Below are positions 25,340 through 28,815 of a stretch of 28,815 nt of DNA, one piece after another. The notes below the pieces were generated by a model. That model saw only the letters and a list, made by a program, of their open reading frames with translations. It searched no databases and was not told where the DNA came from. Made by a program: the position numbers and the translations under genes. The first letter of the stretch is position 1, and each line of letters opens with the position of its first letter. Source of the stretch: Acetatifactor sp. (GTDB lineage: Bacteria; Bacillota; Clostridia; Lachnospirales; Lachnospiraceae); assembly GCA_016293615.1 (NCBI GenBank), contig JAEDDX010000032.1, positions 1-28,815 of the forward strand, given 5' to 3'.

Positions 25340-27043
25340 TTATTCCACAACACCGAATCCAAGGATGGTGAACAACTTCTCCTCATCGCCGGGCTGCATG
25401 TGAATCTCGACATGATGCTCTTTTCTCTCGGCGCCTCTGAACAGGATCAGAGAGTTGCAGTGAGTCCAGCCGACCTCGCGGGGATCGATGGAACGAACCT
25501 TCTCGCCGTCCACATAAGCATCGATCACGCCGGACTGAATCGAACCGGAATCCTTGCCCACGATGCAGAGCGCGGTGCAGACGATATCCATCACGAAAGG
25601 CTTGTCGCCGGACTTGTGCATCCAGTTGTTGGGGAACTCCGGCGTATGGGTCAGATCTCTGTCGCGCTCCACCGCCTGAAGCTCCGTATCGGTCTCACTA
25701 AAATCGCCGCAGTCGATACGGGTTGCCGGGCTGTCTGCCTTTCGGTCCAGCAGCCTGATGTTCTCGAACTCTTTGCTAAAGTAAGGCTCTATCGACGCCA
25801 CATCCACATCGCTCTCGTCCACGGGCATCGCATCCATCGTCTCAAGCAGATGGCCGATGCAGTCAGCCATAATGGTATGACCATAGTTTGTGGGGTGGAA
25901 CACATCATAGAAGAACTGATTCTTCGTGATCACTCTTCCCTCGTTTGCCTTACGATAGAACTGCTCCACCACACAGTCCTTTGCGCTGACCATGGGCAGA
26001 TTGTAACGCTCGCCGACAGGTCCGAGACGCTCCTGCAGATTCCAGTCAGAAGCAAATACGCAGAACAAAAGGATCACGCCGGGCTTCTGCTCGGAAAGCA
26101 GGATCTTTCTCACAAGGCTGTCATAGCAGTGTCCCTTGGTCTCATCGCCCTCGTCATTGACCGCATACTCAACAATGACAAGATCGGGGCGGATCTCGCC
26201 GTCCCTGCAGACATCTCTCTCGTAGCGGACCATGCCAAGCTCGGAGGAAGTTCCTCCCACGCCGGCCTTTACATAATGAATATTCTCCTCCGTGCCGCGT
26301 CCGCACAGCTTGCAGAAGCGCTCAAAGGTCTTAAAAGCGTAACACTCTCTGTTGATCGGAATCGCGCCTGCGCCCTGGGTGATGGAGCCTCCGATAAATG
26401 CAACGGTGACATCCTCTCCGGCGCGGGCCTTCTCGATTGCCTTCTTGATTCTGACATTGTTGCCGACCTGCATCAGAGATTGCTCCACCATGCTGCGGTA
26501 CTCGGGGCAGTCAAAATTCACTGCGTTCTCTTCCTCGGGCTCGGGTGCATCGAAGCCGTCGTTGAGATAATATCTGACAGAAACCTTGCCGAGCATTCCG
26601 GCCTTGGGGAACTCGAAGCGGAACTGTCCGGGAATGTTGTCATCGTCAGACCAGTCGACCTCATCGAGCCTGATCACCTTCTCCATACCGTCCGCCGTCA
26701 CGGGCACGCGGATGGTGGTTCCGGATACATTCGGGTCGGTCTTGCCGTACATCTGGTATGCAAAATGGATCACTTCCTTCGGGTCCTCCATCTCGACAGT
26801 CACGCCGATGGAATATACCATCTTGCGGAAGCCCTCGGTTGTCGTAAGCAGCCCGAGCATCCCTTCGTCGGTAATTCCGCCGACGATGCGGGCAAAGCTT
26901 ACCATTCTGCCGTCATTCAGATAAATAAACTGCGTGCCGGTTCCGTCGGGCATAGGGGTGCCGGCCACTGCCTTACTACGCAACACATAAAAACTTTTTC
27001 TCTTCTTTTCGGCATCCTTCGGTGCCTTCGGTCCAGTCATCAT
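25340..27043 (-). CDS. SGNH/GDSL hydrolase, probable xylan acyl esterase
   Basis: A 567-residue protein. Residues about 15-195 form a beta-rich N-terminal region. The SGNH hydrolase core is about 210-400, with block I AFIGGSITQGAG (S220), block II KAGVGGTSS (G263), block III VEYAVND (N296) and block V DVFHPTNYGH (D380, H383). The C-terminal 160 residues are again beta-rich and resemble a jelly-roll. Its position before GH115 and GH3 suggests it removes acetyl or other ester groups from xylo-oligosaccharides. There is no signal peptide. The start is decided by the GGAGG site at 27057-27053, which is nine bases before the ATG at 27043. The ATG at 27067 would lie upstream of that site. An ATG directly after 27043 is also possible. 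Confidence 0.85.
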   Translation of the reverse strand: MMTGPKAPKDAEKKRKSFYVLRSKAVAGTPMPDGTGTQFIYLNDGRMVSFARIVGGITDEGMLGLLTTTEGFRKMVYSIGVTVEMEDPKEVIHFAYQMYGKTDPNVSGTTIRVPVTADGMEKVIRLDEVDWSDDDNIPGQFRFEFPKAGMLGKVSVRYYLNDGFDAPEPEEENAVNFDCPEYRSMVEQSLMQVGNNVRIKKAIEKARAGEDVTVAFIGGSITQGAGAIPINRECYAFKTFERFCKLCGRGTEENIHYVKAGVGGTSSELGMVRYERDVCRDGEIRPDLVIVEYAVNDEGDETKGHCYDSLVRKILLSEQKPGVILLFCVFASDWNLQERLGPVGERYNLPMVSAKDCVVEQFYRKANEGRVITKNQFFYDVFHPTNYGHTIMADCIGHLLETMDAMPVDESDVDVASIEPYFSKEFENIRLLDRKADSPATRIDCGDFSETDTELQAVERDRDLTHTPEFPNNWMHKSGDKPFVMDIVCTALCIVGKDSGSIQSGVIDAYVDGEKVRSIDPREVGWTHCNSLILFRGAERKEHHVEIHMQPGDEEKLFTILGFGVVE

Positions 27044-27145
27044 GGTACCATACCTCCGCTTTATCATTGTGTTCAGTGTATTACTCTTTTTGTCAGGTTT
27101 CTTCCTAACAATTGTGGATTCTTAGTCATTTCTTGCTAAATCAGA

Positions 27146-27162
27146 GCCATTTTAAAACTGGC
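27146..27162. promoter_or_regulatory. Operator-like palindrome ahead of the xylan cluster
   Basis: GCCATTTTAAAACTGGC is a 17-base imperfect palindrome about a central base, with seven of eight positions paired. It lies about 100 bases before the SGNH start, in the divergent interval to the ECF gene. A related half-site, CAGAGCCAGTTAT, follows at about 27195-27207. This fits a LacI-type or similar sugar-responsive repressor site, but no regulator gene is in the window. The rest of 27068-27370 holds no gene I can support. Confidence 0.4.
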
Positions 27163-27320
27163 ATGGTAAAAAAAACATGTTCTGGTACTTTTTACAGAGC
27201 CAGTTATGCATTACACTTGCACATAAATCAATCGCATGCTCTTTTCCATACGGTTTCACTGCTTCTATTTTACCGCAGAAAGAGCCGTATTGCAAAGAAA
27301 AAGCATGAAATTAAAAAAGA

Positions 27321-27354
27321 AAAGCAACCGCCGCGAAACCGCAGATGTTGCTTT
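27321..27354 (+). promoter_or_regulatory. Leader hairpin abutting the ECF gene ribosome binding site
   Basis: AAAGCAAC (27321-27328) and GTTGCTTT (27347-27354) form a perfect 8-bp stem around an 18-base GC-rich loop. The ribosome binding site GGAAAGGGAG starts at the very next base. I do not recognise it as a known riboswitch. Confidence 0.5.
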
Positions 27355-27370
27355 GGAAAGGGAGCGTATT

Positions 27371-28390
27371 ATGAAAAAAGAAAAGAACTACAAACCTCTG
27401 ATCGCAGGTGCGGTCTTGCTGATCGTCGGCATCGTACTTGCACTCTACACACACCACACCAGCTATCAGGAATCCCTCACGGTAGGAACCGAACTGAAGG
27501 AAGTCACTGCTGCCATCAAGGATCTGGAGGCCGGCACCGGCACGGGAGACTTAGAGGCGCTCAAGGCAAGCAAAGCTGCCCTGACAGACCAAAAGCTTTC
27601 ACTGGAGCGTCCCTACTCTTACAGCCTCGCTCTGGTGTTCTTCAGCATCCTGCTCACCCTGAAGGGACTGTACAATGCCCTGTTTGCAGCCGCGCCGGCA
27701 CCCAAGGCAGGCATCAAACGCCTCGCGCAGGCGGGACTGCTCGCCGCGCTTTGCTACATCGGCTTTGCCTTCTTTAAAATCGATATCCCCGTGGGCGCCG
27801 AGAAGACAGCCTTCCATTTCGGAAATGTATTCTGCGTTCTCGCGGCACTTTTGGTCGGCGGTTTCTGGGGCGGACTTGCCGGTGCGGTCGGCATGACCAT
27901 CGGCGATCTGACCACCACCTATGTGACCAGCGCACCGAAGACCTTCGTTCTGAAGCTTTTCATCGGTCTGATCGTAGGCTTCGTTGCCCACAATATCTTC
28001 AAGCTCGACCGTGACAACCACAGCAAGGCATATGTTGCGCGCGTCACCGTGTTCGCATCCTTCTGTGGCATGGCCTTCAATGTAGTCGCCGACCCTCTCG
28101 TCGGTTACTTCTACAAGACCTATCTTCTGGGCGTACCGCAGGATCTCGCGAAAGCACTGGCAAAAATCAGTGCTCTGACCACTTCAGTCAACGCAGTTGT
28201 CGCTGTCATCTTCGCCTCGATCTTCTACCTTGCGCTCCGTCCCGCGCTGAAGAAAGCCGGTCTGTTCGTACAGGTGATTCCCGAGACCGCGCGTGAGGCC
28301 AAAGAACGTGAGGCAAAAGAATGTGAAACGAAAGAAAAAGAGAACACGAAGGGCAACGACAAGAAAGATAAGGGCACCGAGAATCGCTAA
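27371..28390 (+). CDS. ECF transporter S (substrate-binding) component
   Basis: A 339-residue membrane protein. Residues about 105-300 resemble the S component of energy-coupling factor vitamin transporters: AFHFGNVFCVLAALLVGGFWGGLAGAVGMTIGDL is typical of the substrate-facing helices and loop. Ahead of this core is an extra helix (8-26), an outside segment of about 50 residues rich in Lys/Glu/Thr, and a second helix (about 78-100). The last 40 residues are a charged cytoplasmic tail with short KE-rich repeats (AKEREAKECETKEKE). The ATG at 27371 is set by GGAAAGGGAG; the frame is open upstream without a usable site. No EcfA ATPase or EcfT gene is adjacent, so it would share a module encoded elsewhere. 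Substrate, probably a vitamin or nucleobase-like compound, is unknown. Confidence 0.8.
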   Translation: MKKEKNYKPLIAGAVLLIVGIVLALYTHHTSYQESLTVGTELKEVTAAIKDLEAGTGTGDLEALKASKAALTDQKLSLERPYSYSLALVFFSILLTLKGLYNALFAAAPAPKAGIKRLAQAGLLAALCYIGFAFFKIDIPVGAEKTAFHFGNVFCVLAALLVGGFWGGLAGAVGMTIGDLTTTYVTSAPKTFVLKLFIGLIVGFVAHNIFKLDRDNHSKAYVARVTVFASFCGMAFNVVADPLVGYFYKTYLLGVPQDLAKALAKISALTTSVNAVVAVIFASIFYLALRPALKKAGLFVQVIPETAREAKEREAKECETKEKENTKGNDKKDKGTENR

Positions 28391-28415
28391 CCCTACCCTG
28401 AAAACACAGCACAGT

Positions 28416-28503
28416 GAAAGCCCCGCGCAAACAGCTGCGGGTAGTATACCGGCTCCATCATACAATGCCGGGATAGCGAAAGCCCCGCACAAACAGCTGC
28501 GGG
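28416..28503. repeat. Direct repeat of a terminator half
   Basis: The 26 bases at 28416-28441 and those at 28478-28503 differ at a single position (GCGCAAAC versus GCACAAAC). The first copy lacks the 3' half that would complete the terminator stem; the second is complete. The copies are 62 bases apart. They lie in the non-coding space 28391-28567 after the ECF gene. Confidence 0.75.
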
Positions 28504-28510
28504 GCTTTCC
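28478..28510. terminator. Main terminator after the ECF gene
   Basis: AAAGCCCCGCA (28479-28489) and TGCGGGGCTTT (28498-28508) form a perfect 11-bp stem with an 8-base loop. The T-tract is short (CTTTCC), and the stem is symmetric, so it may act on both the ECF gene and the converging fragment at the right edge. Confidence 0.75.
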
Positions 28511-28519
28511 GTTGCAGAT

Positions 28520-28550
28520 AAAGTCCCGCACATTTGTACGGGGCTTTGTC
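28520..28550. terminator. Second terminator after the ECF gene
   Basis: AAAGTCCCG (28520-28528) and CGGGGCTTT (28539-28547) form a 9-bp stem with one G-T pair, followed by GTCTTTG. It resembles the preceding terminator in the arms but not in the loop. It also lies 18 bases downstream of the converging gene's stop. Confidence 0.6.
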
Positions 28551-28567
28551 TTTGCCGTATGCTTACC

Positions 28568-28815
28568 TTATTCCTTGCATGCAATATACACATCCATACT
28601 TTCGCCGTCCGTTTCAAAGCAGGGAATCGCTTCATTTTCTACATGCACCAGGCCATTGGTTCTCATGAAATCGTCCAGGGTTCTGTAGGCTCCCGGTATG
28701 GTAACAAACGGATTGTCAAACGGTCTCTCGATATGGATCGCAACATATTTGTGCTCCTACCGTAGCGTCCGCACAGCTTCCCATACTTTTTTATCTGCTC
28801 TGTTCTCATCTTTCC
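28568..28815 (-). pseudogene. 3' part of a gene with an internal amber codon (possible effector-binding-domain protein)
   Basis: Read from the right edge on the minus strand, one frame gives 18 codons ending in VWEAVRTLR, then TAG at 28759-28757. It continues without change of frame for 62 codons (EHKYVAIHIERPFDN ... GESMDVYIACKE) to a TAA at 28570-28568. The 62 residues read like real protein, with charged and aromatic residues in a folded-domain pattern. The ending SMDVYIACK resembles the last strand of GyrI-like effector-binding domains found in AraC/MerR-type regulators. No ribosome binding site or good start codon lies just after the TAG. The gene is therefore either broken by a nonsense mutation, read through, or carries a sequence error. 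The start is outside the window. The frame is supported; the domain name is a guess. Confidence 0.5.

Noticed and set aside
25400..27139. A 579-codon plus-strand frame opposite the SGNH gene
   Set aside because: It is antisense to a gene with clear catalytic motifs, and its translation shows no domain; it is a codon-bias shadow.
28411..28550. The repeated hairpins as a possible CRISPR array
   Set aside because: There are only two near-identical units plus one diverged unit, they are not evenly spaced, and each is a terminator-type stem with no cas genes nearby.

Overview
The window looks like the chromosome of a spore-forming, Gram-positive anaerobe of the Clostridia, most likely a gut Lachnospiraceae. 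The evidence is an intact spoIIAA-spoIIAB-sigF cluster, a spoVAB gene, a valyl-tRNA synthetase gene behind a T-box leader, strong AGGAGG-type ribosome binding sites, sigma-A promoters with 16-18 bp spacers, and xylan-degrading enzymes. The species assignment is inference; no rRNA or tRNA gene is present.

Layout. (1) 1-2345: spoVAB on the minus strand, then a GH13 glucosidase on the plus strand with a clear promoter, ending at a shared bidirectional terminator. (2) 2404-5509: a large membrane-anchored protein with a GNAT acetyltransferase domain (minus), divergent from a pyridoxal/pyridoxamine kinase (plus). (3) 5515-8418: the spoIIA sporulation switch (anti-anti-sigma factor, anti-sigma factor, sigma F), followed by a membrane-anchored GH25 lysozyme. 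(4) 8484-16803: a five-gene minus-strand operon driven by one sigma-A promoter and a valine T-box: valS, a multi-pass PTPS-related membrane protein, folC, a 50-residue protein, and a zinc-ribbon/TPR membrane protein. It closes at a strong terminator. (5) 16875-20179: a membrane protein of unknown function, divergent from an M13-family zinc metallopeptidase lipoprotein. (6) 20183-27043: a xylan-debranching cluster transcribed SGNH esterase -> GH115 alpha-glucuronidase -> GH3 beta-xylosidase-like enzyme. (7) 27371-28815: an ECF-transporter S component (plus), a tandem set of related hairpins, and the 3' part of a gene (minus) that carries an in-frame amber codon and runs off the window.

How the genes work together. 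The xylan cluster fits stepwise trimming of imported decorated xylo-oligosaccharides: the esterase would take off acyl groups, GH115 would take off (methyl)glucuronic acid, and GH3 would release xylose. None of the three has a signal peptide, so they are probably cytoplasmic. The spoIIA genes form the usual partner-switch module that releases sigma F in the forespore. The valS operon puts folate polyglutamylation and three less understood proteins under valine-tRNA charging control.

I did not find a phage, CRISPR array, insertion sequence or clear defence system. The most unusual items are the 50-residue gene between folC and the TPR gene, the uncharacterised membrane protein between valS and folC, the membrane-anchored GNAT protein, the amber-interrupted gene at the right edge, and the duplicated terminator-like hairpins at 28416-28550.
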